From Darksidea phi (taxonomy: Eukaryota; Ascomycota; Dothideomycetes; Pleosporales; Lentitheciaceae): 64,000 nt of DNA. Of this stretch, positions 1 to 9,728 are shown piece by piece. Location of the stretch: NCBI GenBank assembly GCA_030770425.1, contig JASJFT010000010.1, positions 310,001 through 374,000 on the forward strand. The letters run 5' to 3'. Positions within the stretch are counted from its first letter, which is position 1. Every line of letters starts with the position of its first letter. A program made the position numbers and the translations under genes. The notes beneath the pieces were generated by a model. That model made no database searches. It had not been told where the DNA came from and was given only the letters and a program-made list of their open reading frames with translations.

Positions 1-430
1 AGGCAGGTGTGGATGCCATGTCGGTATCTCTAGCCATCGAGCAAGGACCCAAGGGCATTTTGTCCAACGTGATCGCACCTGGACCAATCGCAGACACGGA
101 GGGTGTTGCTCGTCTGTCTAAAGTGGAGGGCCGCGATCAATCCATGAAATCGATACCGTCTGGACGATTCGGAACGGTGAAGGAGATTGCAGATGCCACA
201 GTTTATCTGTTCTCGGACAGCGGAAACTACGTCAATGGAGCGGTGGTGGTCGGTAAGTTGCTGCACTGTTTCCGCCGGTCCCGCATGATATCGCTGACGT
301 TGCTGATGTAGTTGACGGTGGGCAATGGCATACGGCAAGCGTGGACAAGGGCGCGTTTTCATACCCTGACTTCTTGCTATCAGGGGCATCGGTGACCGGA
401 GTTGCCGGAACTAAGAAGGCAAAGCTATAG
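1..430 (+). CDS. SPS19: Peroxisomal 2,4-dienoyl-CoA reductase (SDR family), 3' part
   Basis: C-terminal part of a short-chain dehydrogenase/reductase; the 5' end lies outside the window. Two exons are visible, 1-252 and 312-430, joined by a 59-nt GTAAGT..TAG intron. The segment containing SNVIAPGPIADTEG, followed by GRFGTVKEIADATVYLFSD and a NYVNGAVVVVDGG block, is typical of Sps19/DECR2 enzymes. These enzymes use NADPH to reduce 2,4-dienoyl-CoA intermediates so that unsaturated fatty acids can enter peroxisomal beta-oxidation. The spliced protein ends in AKL, a type 1 peroxisomal targeting signal, which supports both the splice and the location. The catalytic YxxxK lies upstream of the window. 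The family call is firm; the symbol rests on recall of the family. Confidence 0.85.
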
Positions 431-453
431 TGAAATCAGTTCCGAGAGTGTCT

Positions 454-1683
454 CGCTCTAATACATACAAGTATTTTAGCTTGACATAGTAAGGTGTAGA
501 TACATGATGAGCCTTCAATGTTCTTGAAGATGCGCCTCTCGATCTTCTTTTATTCGGAAGAACATATTATGTTGCGGGCATTCATATATACCACCCAATA
601 TCCCAGGCACATAAGCTCTACTATATCCCTTAAGGGGTATATATAACCTATGGATGGTTCCCTAATAGTCATTACAGGTGAGATAATACGATATACGTTC
701 CCCTAGTAATTACTCTATAATATACTATAATAGCCCTAATATATCGTAAATGTTGAGATACTCTACGAGCTTCTTCGCTTCCTCCAGAGTTAGAAATTCC
801 TATTTCTTAGACTCTTTAGGCGTAGTCTTGAAAAGTTTTAAAAGATAATATCCGCTATAGTTACTAAAGGCGCATGCGATCGGATACGTTAGTCGAATTA
901 AATCCTAAGCGCCGATTTCTGTAGTAGCTTTATTGATGTAAACGCAAAATTTAGTCGTTGGAGATAGTACGAAGTTGTATTCTACCTGCTAATATCTAGC
1001 AAGTGATTCCAAAGGTACTTCTAAAGGATAGTTTTTCCGCATGCTCGTATAGTAATAATATGGTCTTAAATTCTCGTACCGATCTACGCAGTCTAGGTGG
1101 GCGAGCGTAGTATTATTCTTTAGGATAAGAACGCTGTACTTGATATAGAGTAGTACATACTCTAATTCGGAATCATGGTAAGTTCGTACATGGTTGTTAA
1201 TGTACGCCGGTCCTTAAGTGATAGAAACTGCCTGTCCGTATGTTTTATAATCGACGGTGCCCTTTAGGTAAGCTTGTGCTGTCGCCGCGAAAGCCTAGAA
1301 AGCTGATAATATCTCCTCTACCTTTGTACCCCTTTTCTTATAAAACGCATCATAGGGGCCACTATCACGCTCTAGGACGTTCGATCGAAGTAGGAGCACG
1401 CAGTCTATACCTTAAGGAACAGAAGAAATACCACATTTATCAATAGGTATACGATGGCTACATTCGCAAAGTAAAATCTGCCTAGGGGGCGTATTACGTT
1501 CTAGTATCGGTACGGAATGTAAATCCACCAACGAATATAAAAGAAGGCGGGACCGTCGTATTACCCAGAATTCCTCCGGCGGATGTGAAATTATAGCGGC
1601 CTCGGAGTGGAAGAAGATGAGCTGCTTGCTGTAGCAATTCATCCCTACTGGATGACTTGACTGGGGGGTTGGTAATCGCTTCT
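454..1683. other. AT-rich gene-free block, probable mutated repeat relic
   Basis: This stretch is visibly rich in TA dinucleotides and stop codons in all frames; no ORF has a recognisable product. It contrasts sharply with the GC-balanced flanks. The pattern fits a transposable-element copy worn down by repeat-induced point mutation (RIP), but I cannot identify the element. No terminal repeats were seen apart from the bracketing 19-mer. Confidence 0.5.
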
Positions 1684-2340
1684 GACGCGTGGGAGATGTC
1701 CAATAGATGCGAATCTCTCGATGCGGGCGATGCGTGGGAGATGTCTAATGGGTGCGAATCTATCGATGCGGGCGATGCGTAGGAGATGTCTAATGGGTGC
1801 GAATCTCTCGATGCGGGCGATGCGTAGGAGATGTCTAATGGGCGCGAATCTCACGATGTGGGCGATGCGTGTGGGGTGTCTAATAGGTGCGATTCTCTCG
1901 ATACGTGAGAGAGAGTTGAGGCTAAGCTCATATGGCGTAGTTGGACCGACTTCATCTTCTTCAAGCCCAGCAGTCGCAAGTTGATCCAGGTAAAAACCGT
2001 CCGAGGAGTTGACGTTCGCATTATCTGCAGCCGCCTCTAGCAGTAATACACCCGTTGACACAGGCCTGACGACCTCGGTATCCTTATCATCGTCGTAAAG
2101 AATGTGCTCAGGCGAGGGAATAATACTTCTTATAGGAACACCGTCCTCAGTTCGTCTGCCGCTAGAGTGAGTGAGATCTAGAGGTAAGGGTGATTCGGTG
2201 TGGTCGGATGTATAGGAGGGTAAATCTTCAATATTGACCAATGTCCCGTCAGGCGAGCTGTAGTGAGAGAGCGCATTAAGGAGCTTCCGATCAGTTCCGA
2301 GAGTGTCTGCTCCGAAAACAAGATGGGCTTTGAAGACCAT
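1645..2340 (-). CDS. Hypothetical ORF with 15-residue C-terminal repeats (doubtful)
   Basis: Uninterrupted 231-codon frame with ATG at 2340. The N-terminal 145 residues are acidic and of mixed composition; the C-terminal part is four to five copies of an Arg/Ile/His-rich 15-residue unit made by the 45-bp tandem repeat. I recognise no domain. Its first codons lie outside the right-hand copy of the 19-bp direct repeat, so the frame crosses that boundary, which argues against an intact gene. It could be a relic, a chance frame or an orphan. Confidence 0.2.
   Translation of the reverse strand: MVFKAHLVFGADTLGTDRKLLNALSHYSSPDGTLVNIEDLPSYTSDHTESPLPLDLTHSSGRRTEDGVPIRSIIPSPEHILYDDDKDTEVVRPVSTGVLLLEAAADNANVNSSDGFYLDQLATAGLEEDEVGPTTPYELSLNSLSRIERIAPIRHPTRIAHIVRFAPIRHLLRIARIERFAPIRHLLRIARIDRFAPIRHLPRIARIERFASIGHLPRVRSDYQPPSQVIQ
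1684..1908. repeat. 45-bp tandem repeat, five copies
   Basis: Copies start at 1684, 1729, 1774, 1819 and 1864. The unit begins GATGCGTRGGAGATGTCTAA; inner copies differ by a few bases and the last is the most diverged. Since 45 is a multiple of three, the block stays open on both strands. On the minus strand it reads as a 15-residue unit close to RFAPIRHLLRIARIE; on the plus strand as MRAMRRRCLMGANLS. It may be a minisatellite rather than coding sequence. Confidence 0.85.
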
Positions 2341-4360
2341 GATCCATGACTTGCGACTCCGCGGTTCTGTTGAGATGGTGATGATAGCCAGAATTGGGTT
2401 TCAACCTTGTGCAGCTTTCTCCCACCAGCCGTCGGCCGTTGATCAGCCAACAATGCCCCGCCAGTAAGGTCGCGATGATCGCGTTTCTCAAAACACGCGA
2501 TGACGCCAAGACTCGGACACGGTGAACATCTTCATCTTATAACGCAAGGCCCCTGTTGATGATGCAGTTGGACGAACCGCCATTGCGTCATTGGGCTTGG
2601 CAAGCTCGGGCTCTTCGGCCGATCGCACTTCCGCTAAACAGTCCCGTTCGGGAAGGGGGCGTGGGTGGCGTTTTCGCTTTGGGTCTAGCGCGCATTCTCG
2701 GTACGACAGGGGAGCGATGGGGGATTCGGGATTCCTTCAGGCTGAATTGATGAGAAGTGAGGGAGACGGGCATCGTTCGGATGGATTCCATAAGGGAAAG
2801 GGGACTCTACCATGGCTGGTGCGAATTGCAACCTGTTGTTTTAGATTGAACGTCTCGAGGCACCGCCATGGTCGAGGGCGCAATCAATAGGGCGTGGGCT
2901 TGCAACGGCGGCGCTCGCTAGCGACCATGGGACGGTCGGCGATACGCTCGAGTGCGGCGTGCCAGTGCGATGTGATGGTTCGCGCTCGTTGCACTCGGCC
3001 GCACATTTATCATGCGTCCGCAGACAGCCGGCTGGAGTGCTCTGTACGCCCGCGCGGACAGGCCGTTGCTGGCGATGGAGCCATATCATGAGCCTGATGT
3101 CTGCTTATCGCAGCTCCACCACCCCGCAGGCACTTTGAGGAGTGGCGAATATTGGCGTTAATTCGTCGTCCTTACCACGTCCTCCCTTGTCAATCGATAC
3201 CGCGATACGACCTGAGTTAGTTAGGTTCTATATTTGCTCCGTGCGCAGGAGACCGCGCTCTCAATATCATCTCATCACCCCCCTCCAAAAAAGACTCAGC
3301 GGCTTGCTGTGCTGCGGTTTCCTTTCCAACACTCGCTTTTCTACCTTCGTTTCTTGTCCCCGTCGCCGTCGACAGCCGTTCGCTTCCGCGTTAGTCCTTT
3401 TCCTGATTTCCCACTATCGCTGTGCAGCCGCAACGCAGCGGAACTTGAGTCCGGAGCGGATGGTGCGGCCAGAAAAGGTTTCTCCGCAACCTGCCCGCGT
3501 TGGACTTTGCACGTTCATGCACGTCATGACGAGAGGAGCTCCGACGTACCCTCCGCACCTCGGCTTTTAGCAGCGACACCAGCAGCAACAGCAGCAGCAA
3601 CAGCAGCAGCAGCAGCAGCTGATCGGACGGGGGCAGAGTGAATCCATTGCCAACGGTCGCGGTATCAGTGCGGGCTCACGCGGTCCAGCATTGGCTGCCC
3701 CAGGGAACCCCTGCGAGACAGCGGGTAGCGGGCCCGGTCGATGAGGAGTCGTTTGGCGCACGCTAGGCTTGGTTTAATACAGCACGGGCGCGCTTGTGCT
3801 AGGTTTACGCGGTACGTGTCTTGGCGGCATGTTGATGAGGCCGAGCTTCCCTCCACACCAGCTTTCTTTCTCCGTCGCCTCTTCTGCTGCAACTGCTCAA
3901 TTCTCGCCACCCCACCGCCGACGGCAATTGTTGTCTCGCCGCGTTTTGAGGGCCGCAATGCTGACAGCTTTCTTTCTTTCATAGGCCCTACCTAACCAGG
4001 CATCGACACTCGACTGCACCAGTCGAGCCTGCGATTTCTGTCGAGGGAACAGCAGCGGACGACCGCACGGCATTGCTCCCGTACGCCTCCGCATAGACTT
4101 TCACTACAGTGCTTTCCTCCGTCCACAGCCATTCCGATCCGCCGGTCACCCACAACTCGCTATTGTTCTTGTGAATTCTTGGCCACGACGGGCCGTCGAT
4201 TCACCGCAGGGACCGCTCAACCACCCGTAATCGTCATCCGAGAAACGCACCAGCAACTCGGTACCACCCATTCGTTTCACGCAACCTACAGCTTGGCGGA
4301 GCCGACCGGGCTACACATACTGCACACGACACCGACGCCGTGCATACCAAGGAAGCAGTC
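2341..4360 (+). other. Long intergenic region and likely leader of the WSC gene
   Basis: GC-balanced, pyrimidine-rich on the plus strand near its right end, with no frame of recognisable content. It probably holds the promoter and a long 5' UTR of the WSC gene starting at 4361. The frames at 3142-3641 overlap each other in different phases and look like noise. Confidence 0.4.
3571..3619 (+). repeat. CAG/CAA trinucleotide microsatellite
   Basis: A run of about 15 CAG, CAA and imperfect CAG-like triplets, about 740 bp before the WSC start codon. It lies in probable leader or promoter sequence and is not in a supported coding frame. Confidence 0.8.
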
Positions 4361-5876
4361 ATGGATCGCTGGAGTAAAAGTTCCTTTGCGGGCCTCGCCG
4401 TCCTGCTTGGACTATGTCTCTCCATTGCACCAGCAAGCGCAAACGATGCTGCCTACTGCTCGCCGCAGAATACGGCGGGCGACTTCGACGCTCGTGAGTA
4501 TCTCACCACCTTCCTCCTACCATAGCTGACCCTGGGTAGTGCAGGATAACTTTCAATCCCATGGCTGGTGCACCGATGCATGCAACAAGGCGGGCAAGTA
4601 TGCTTTCGCCGTGGTCCTGGAGAAGAACTGCTGGTGCTCGAACTACATACCCGAGGACCAGCGAGATGTCGGCAACTGCAACGACGACTGCCCCGGTTTC
4701 CCCTTTGAGAAGTGCGGCAGCCAGGCCGACAGCCTCTATTCCTATGTCAAACTCAAGAACGATCCTTCCGGCACTGTTGGAGGGTCACAACCCACATCTG
4801 CCAGCGTGAGTCCAAGTTCAACTGCTACTGCATTGCCGTCTTCTACCGAGGCTACGCCTTCGTCAGAAGCAATGACTGTCAGTGCCAGTCCTCTCCTTAC
4901 GTTTGGAAGCATTGATCATACTGCGTATCGCCTCTTGTCCCTTTCCTCCCCTTCCCTTTTACGGCCATTGCCCGTTATTCCCCGTCTTTTGCACATCACT
5001 TGCCTTTGCATTCTATACGTTTCTTGACGGGGCGGTGTTTGACTGGGTGCAGCCTTCATCGGCTCCACCAAGTCCACCCTCTACTGCAGTGGAGACTAGC
5101 CGTGAATCAGAGACTGTCCTTGGGACGGTCACTGCGTCGCGGGATGTCACCACTCTTACCCCTGTATTACGTCCCTTTCCCCTAAACTCACTGTTCCTGT
5201 CATTTATCAGAAACCTCGCTGACTCGCCTCCAGAGCCTTGAACCGACGCCCACGACTCTCCGAACAACAATAATAGACGAGCCAGCACCGCCGCAAACCA
5301 GCGTCCGCGTCATCACTGAAAGTGGCGCAATCATCACGCAAACAGTCATTACCACTCCAACGTCCGCCCCGGTCCAACAAACCCGAAAGAGTAGTTCGAA
5401 TACCGGCATAATTGTGGGCAGCGTGGTAGGCGGCGTTGCTGGAATAATAGCGCTTTCTGGGAGCATTTTCTTCATCTTTTGGAGACGCCGACAACAAAAG
5501 CAAGAAGAGGATCCCCAAACTGGCGTGCAGCGTAACACGAGCACAATGAGCAAGGCAGGTCTCTTGCGGACGGAAAAAGCGCCCCAGTTCCCGTCACCCA
5601 TTGTGACGAACTTTAACAGGAGGCAGAGTCGGAACTTGGATCAAGATTCCATCAGTCCGGTTTCTGGATCCGACCGGCGCAATAGCAGACATATGGTCGA
5701 CCAGAGGCTCAACCCGTCAACGATATTTGTCTTCGAAAACAACAGTACCGGCAGCGTAGGGAGCGTGGATGATAGCCGTGACTACCATCGGCCTCTCAAT
5801 GTACGTACGCTCAACTTCACGGTGATGTCGACTTCACTAACATTAATAGGTGCGGAACCCCGATCCAGATGCGTGA
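4361..5876 (+). CDS. WSC-domain cell-wall stress sensor
   Basis: Type I membrane protein of about 401 residues. Residues 1-27 are a signal peptide (ATG 4361; an in-frame ATG at 4340 is less likely). A WSC domain follows: YCSPQNT.., then HGWCTDACNKAG, KNCWCSNYIP, NCNDDCPGFPFEKCG, with the expected paired cysteines. Next come a Ser/Thr/Pro-rich stalk, one membrane span (IIVGSVVGGVAGIIALSGSI) and a basic cytoplasmic tail ending DYHRPLNVRNPDPDA. This is the layout of Wsc1-3 sensors, which signal wall stress through Rom2/Rho1 to the Pkc1 MAP-kinase pathway. Introns: 4494-4539 and 5801-5849 are clear. The stalk introns are ambiguous: 4878-5052 (or donor 4806), then 5171-5210 or 5164-5233. All keep frame. 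Confidence 0.8.
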
Positions 5877-6828
5877 TTGATCAGTCCGTTTTCACCATGC
5901 CGGTGCTGCTTCCCCAGCTATTGACCGGATGTCTCTTTTAATTCCAGTTGGATGTCGCCCTCTACCTCACTACCTCACGACCTCACGAACATACATTAGA
6001 TTCACATACTTTTCGGCATCCATAACCGGCCACTCCTTTTTATCGGTATATACTTGCATTGGTGCATGGCGTTAAACAAAGGCCGATGTTCTTCAGACTC
6101 TCGGTAACAGCAGACGATTTGGTGTTTTCTGGCGGCCTCTACGCTTCTCTTTAGGCTATTAATCCTAATGGCTCATCATCTTGTACATCATTCTGCCATG
6201 CTGTCACGTAAATACGGAGGAAGACAGGGACATGTGGAAGTCACGGACTTTGTACAGTGCGCCTTCGTTGGAACTGAGAGCATCCCTCTACCCCGACAGC
6301 GCAACATGAAGTTGCGGGATAATGGAATTGGTCGACCACACGAGGAGTGAGATGTGAAAAAGTGGAACTGCTGCAGGCTGAAAAGGTCTAGTTACCAGTG
6401 CACCCTCATCAATTGAAAGCAAACATCCTTTCAGGTTTGCATGCGCATTTGTGGCTGTGATGTGAACCCACCGAAGCCAACGGCAGGTAAGCACAGGGGT
6501 GGTGGTGCGCCACCGCTTTGGTTGGAGCACGGAGCCGTCAATAAACACGTCTGGTTCTAAAGACCGGGGTACGATACTTGTTACATTATGTAGGCTGAAA
6601 ATTGAAACTTTACACACCCTGGTCTGATCCGAGTTGAGGCTGACTGTGCACGGTGACGGCGCCGCATTTAAAGCTTGGCCAGGTTTGACATTGGTGCCCC
6701 TCGGGATCTCGACCACTGTCCAATCCCTCGTCGAAACGCTTAACATACGCAACCGCAACCGCAACCGCACTTCTTCCTCGTCGGCAGACGCTTGCGGGGC
6801 GCGTAGTCCTCGCTTCTATTCCTTCGCC
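5877..6828. other. Intergenic, nothing recognised
   Basis: 3' flank of the WSC gene and promoter of the ArfGAP gene. A 160-codon minus-strand frame at 6288-6770 has no family features and repetitive arginine codons at its start; I treat it as chance. Confidence 0.4.
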
Positions 6829-8436
6829 ATGAGTAAAATGTGGGAGGTGGATCCGGAGACGAGAAGCAAGGTGTGTGTGTGTGTTTGTCTTGTTATGATG
6901 TGGGACGCAATTCAAGGGGAAAGATGCAGTCATGGTGGTAGTGTGGACGGAGGCGGTACAGGGAGAAGTGCAGGATAACGTAAAGACTAATCAACGTGTA
7001 CAGTTGCTTGAGATACAAAAGACGAACGACAACAATAAATGTGTTGATTGCAATGCGCCGAGTCCACAATGGGTATGCACCTCTATCTGTCTATCCCCAC
7101 AGCCATGCGTCCCCGTCGCACCCTCAAGCTCTGATCGATACACACGCTAAGCTGTTATATTTCAGGCCTCTCCCAAACTGGGCATCTTCATGTGCCTCTC
7201 GTGCTCCGGCGTCCACCGAGGCCTCGGCGTCCACATCTCCTTCATCCGCAGCATAACAATGGACGCATTCAAAGGCTCCGAACTCGCGCGCATGGCAGCC
7301 GGCGGCAACAAGCCCTTCCAAGACTTCTTCAACTCGCACCCCTCCAACACGAAAGATGGTAGGAAATTCGACACTTCCACTATTCAGGAGCGGTACGATT
7401 CCGAGGCGGGTGACGAGTGGAAGGAACGGCTGAGCTGCAAGGTTGAGAACAGGGACTTTGATAGGAGTAATCTGCCGAAACGTGCACCGAAGGAGACTAC
7501 GGCGCTGGGTACGGGGGCCCCGTTAAGCGGAAGAGCCAGCGGGAGTGGGCCTGGTAGCAGAAGTCAGACCCCGCTCAGCAAAACTAGGAGCAACGAGATC
7601 GGAAGCCAGCGCTCAGGCTCGCCTGCCCTCGGCACGAACGCTATGTCGCAGAAGGCTAAGAACGAGGCCTACTTCTCCCGCATGGGAGCAGAGAATGCGA
7701 ATAGGAGGGACGATATTGCGCCGAACCAGGGAGGCAAGTTCGGAGGTTTTGGCAGCGAACCGGACCATTGGAAGAAAGACGATGAGCCGGGTGCACCGCC
7801 TGCGCTAGATGATTTCCAGAAGGATCCCGTTGCTGCTTTGACCAAGAGTTTTGGGTGGCTGGGCGCGAGTGTGAGTAAGGTGGGTAAGACGGGGTATGAG
7901 GGATGGGTGAAGCCGGGGATGCAAAAGGTATGCCATTCTACATCGGTTCTATATTGGTTGGAATTGGGGGCTGACATACGTACCAGCTCGCCGAAGCAGA
8001 CATCGCCTCACAAGCCCGCAACACCGCCGCCCTCGCCGCTCAGGGCCTCCAAACCAGCGCCACAGCCGCTGGCGGTGCCATAAACCGATTCGTTGAAGGC
8101 CAGGACACCTCTTCTACCCGGCGTGGTGAATACTCCACCGTTCCCGCCGAAAAACAAGACTTCTGGGACTCATTTGGCGAGGCGCCCAAAGGCCCGTCCA
8201 AGGACAAGCAAGATTTTTGGGATGACTTTGGGGCGCCGGCTAAGGGGCCTAGCAAGGACAAGCAGGATTTCTGGAATGAGTTCGGTGGTGGAACGGGGGG
8301 CGGTGGAGCAGGGGAGAGGAGCGGGCTGATGGGTGGCTCAGGCGGGTTAGGCGCGAGCAAGAAGCCGAGTGGCATCGGGACGAGTGCGATGAAGAGGGCT
8401 GGAGGTAAGAAGGAGGAGGAATGGGGGGATTGGTGA
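6829..8436 (+). CDS. GCS1: Arf GTPase-activating protein, Gcs1/ArfGAP1 type
   Basis: Four exons (6829-6870, 7004-7072, 7166-7927, 7987-8436) give 440 residues. The ArfGAP zinc finger is complete: C27xxC30, sixteen residues, C47xxC50, then the arginine finger in GVHRGLG (Arg55), followed by HISFIRSITMD. It stimulates GTP hydrolysis on Arf1 at Golgi COPI membranes. The central part is low-complexity with a GxFGGFGSEPDHW segment and a possible amphipathic stretch (ALTKSFGWLGASVSKV). The tail carries three tandem KQDFW(D/N)xFG units with Trp at 351, 369 and 387, and the protein ends EEEWGDW. Such W-x(1-6)-W/F motifs in ArfGAP1 bind the delta-COP mu-homology domain. Intron 1 starts inside a GT microsatellite. 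Confidence 0.93.
8152..8292 (+). repeat. 54-bp coding tandem repeat (Trp motifs) in the ArfGAP tail
   Basis: Units begin at 8152, 8206 and 8260, encoding 18-residue repeats KQDFWDSFGEAPKGPSKD, KQDFWDDFGAPAKGPSKD and a partial third, KQDFWNEFGGG. The DNA differs at third positions, so the duplication is old or selection has kept the protein. Confidence 0.85.
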
Positions 8437-9728
8437 GCGGATTCGCCTAGGAGTTGGATTGGAACGGGGTAGGCTGAGGCGTTCTGGCGTTGTAGGGGGA
8501 AGTGGTAGGTGTATTGATACCGGCTTGTCAGTCTTCCTGCTTGCATCCTATTTTTTTTTATTCATTCAAGTTTCATTCCGGTCTCTGACTCTCAATCTGT
8601 CATTGGATCCCTTCCTCTGCAAACAATCGATGGGTCTAGATGGGGGCGACTAAGGCATCCATCGCTGAGGTGTATCTATCCGCTTTGGGAAGTTTCATGA
8701 TACCAGGGAAACGACATCACACTTCAAAAATTCACGGATACATCATGGCTCCCGTACAAAAACCATTGCGTTGTGAGGTTGGGCGACAGGAACGCCTTCC
8801 CAACTTATCTAGACTCCGCAGCACTGCCTTCATCTCTCACATACGAGCTTTCCTTTGTCTGCGACCTCAATCGAAAAACATGCCTTCTACCTTTGCGCCT
8901 TGCTTGCTCTTCAAGCAACATCGGATCTCCCGCCCACGCTTCCTTCTCTATCTCTTACGCTCTGCCGGAGTCTTAGTGGACGAGCAACTCGCCGCCTTCC
9001 CAACTTTAGAAGCACCTTTCGCAATGGCCCGTCGTTGCTCAGATCGAGAAGCAACACCCTCCACAGCCACCATAGCTTTCCTTCTTGTACATTGTTGTTG
9101 TGTCAACACCACGGCTCGGCCCCTGCTCCCGAGTCATCCATAAGAAGCCGTCCACTGTCCTGTTTCTTCCTCTCTTCTTCATCCCACTCCGACTCAGCTG
9201 GCATCTCATACTCTTGGGCTTTTTTGGACTCTTGGAAGGGTAAGCTGGCTTCATTTTCTTCTTGGCCTTCGTTCCCCCTCTTTTATCCCCCTCTGTCATC
9301 CATTGATCGTCCGCTCGCATCCTGCCTTCACACATCTCATATCACTTCCACTTTCTACAGTGCACATGGTGCTTTCAGGCCTGCGGTCTGGACATGTGGC
9401 TGACTTCTCTTCCAGTCTTGTTTTGGCTTTTGGCTTTTGCATTGGTAGGTTCACCCTCTTCCACCTGTACTGTCAACCCCATCATCCCATGACTGTCGAT
9501 CGCTTCATCTTTTCCTCGCTTCCTAACATACACACGCCATATTAACCTCTCGCACAGATCCCGCTCCGCATTGATTACCGCTGCTTCGCTAGGTTCGTTC
9601 CTTCGGCTCGCTGTTCGCCGCAGTGTCCTTTCCATTGCTGCTTTCATGCACACAACACCAAGCACCAACCACTCTCGACCGATAAGTTCAAAGGAGTATC
9701 TTCACTAACTCATGGCAGTATTGCCGCC
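8437..9728. other. Pyrimidine-rich intergenic region
   Basis: Plus strand is C/T-rich from about 8820 to 9720 with no supported frame; probably the promoter and leader of the gene at 9729. Confidence 0.4.

Larger units (their letters stand above)
435..2308. repeat. 19-bp exact direct repeat bracketing a degenerate block
   Basis: ATCAGTTCCGAGAGTGTCT occurs at 435-453, directly after the SPS19 stop codon, and again at 2290-2308 in the same orientation. The roughly 1.84 kb between the copies is AT-rich and ORF-poor on the left, with a tandem repeat on the right. An exact 19-mer is unlikely by chance in 64 kb. It could be a target-site duplication of an old insertion, or a small duplication. The sequence does not decide between these. 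Confidence 0.5.

Noticed and set aside
3142..3641. Plus-strand frames of 135-142 codons before the WSC gene
   Set aside because: They overlap in different phases, contain the CAG microsatellite and pyrimidine-rich DNA, and show no protein-like pattern.
6288..6770. 160-codon minus-strand frame
   Set aside because: No recognisable motif; starts in a simple GCAACCGCAACC-type repeat; lies where the ArfGAP promoter is expected.
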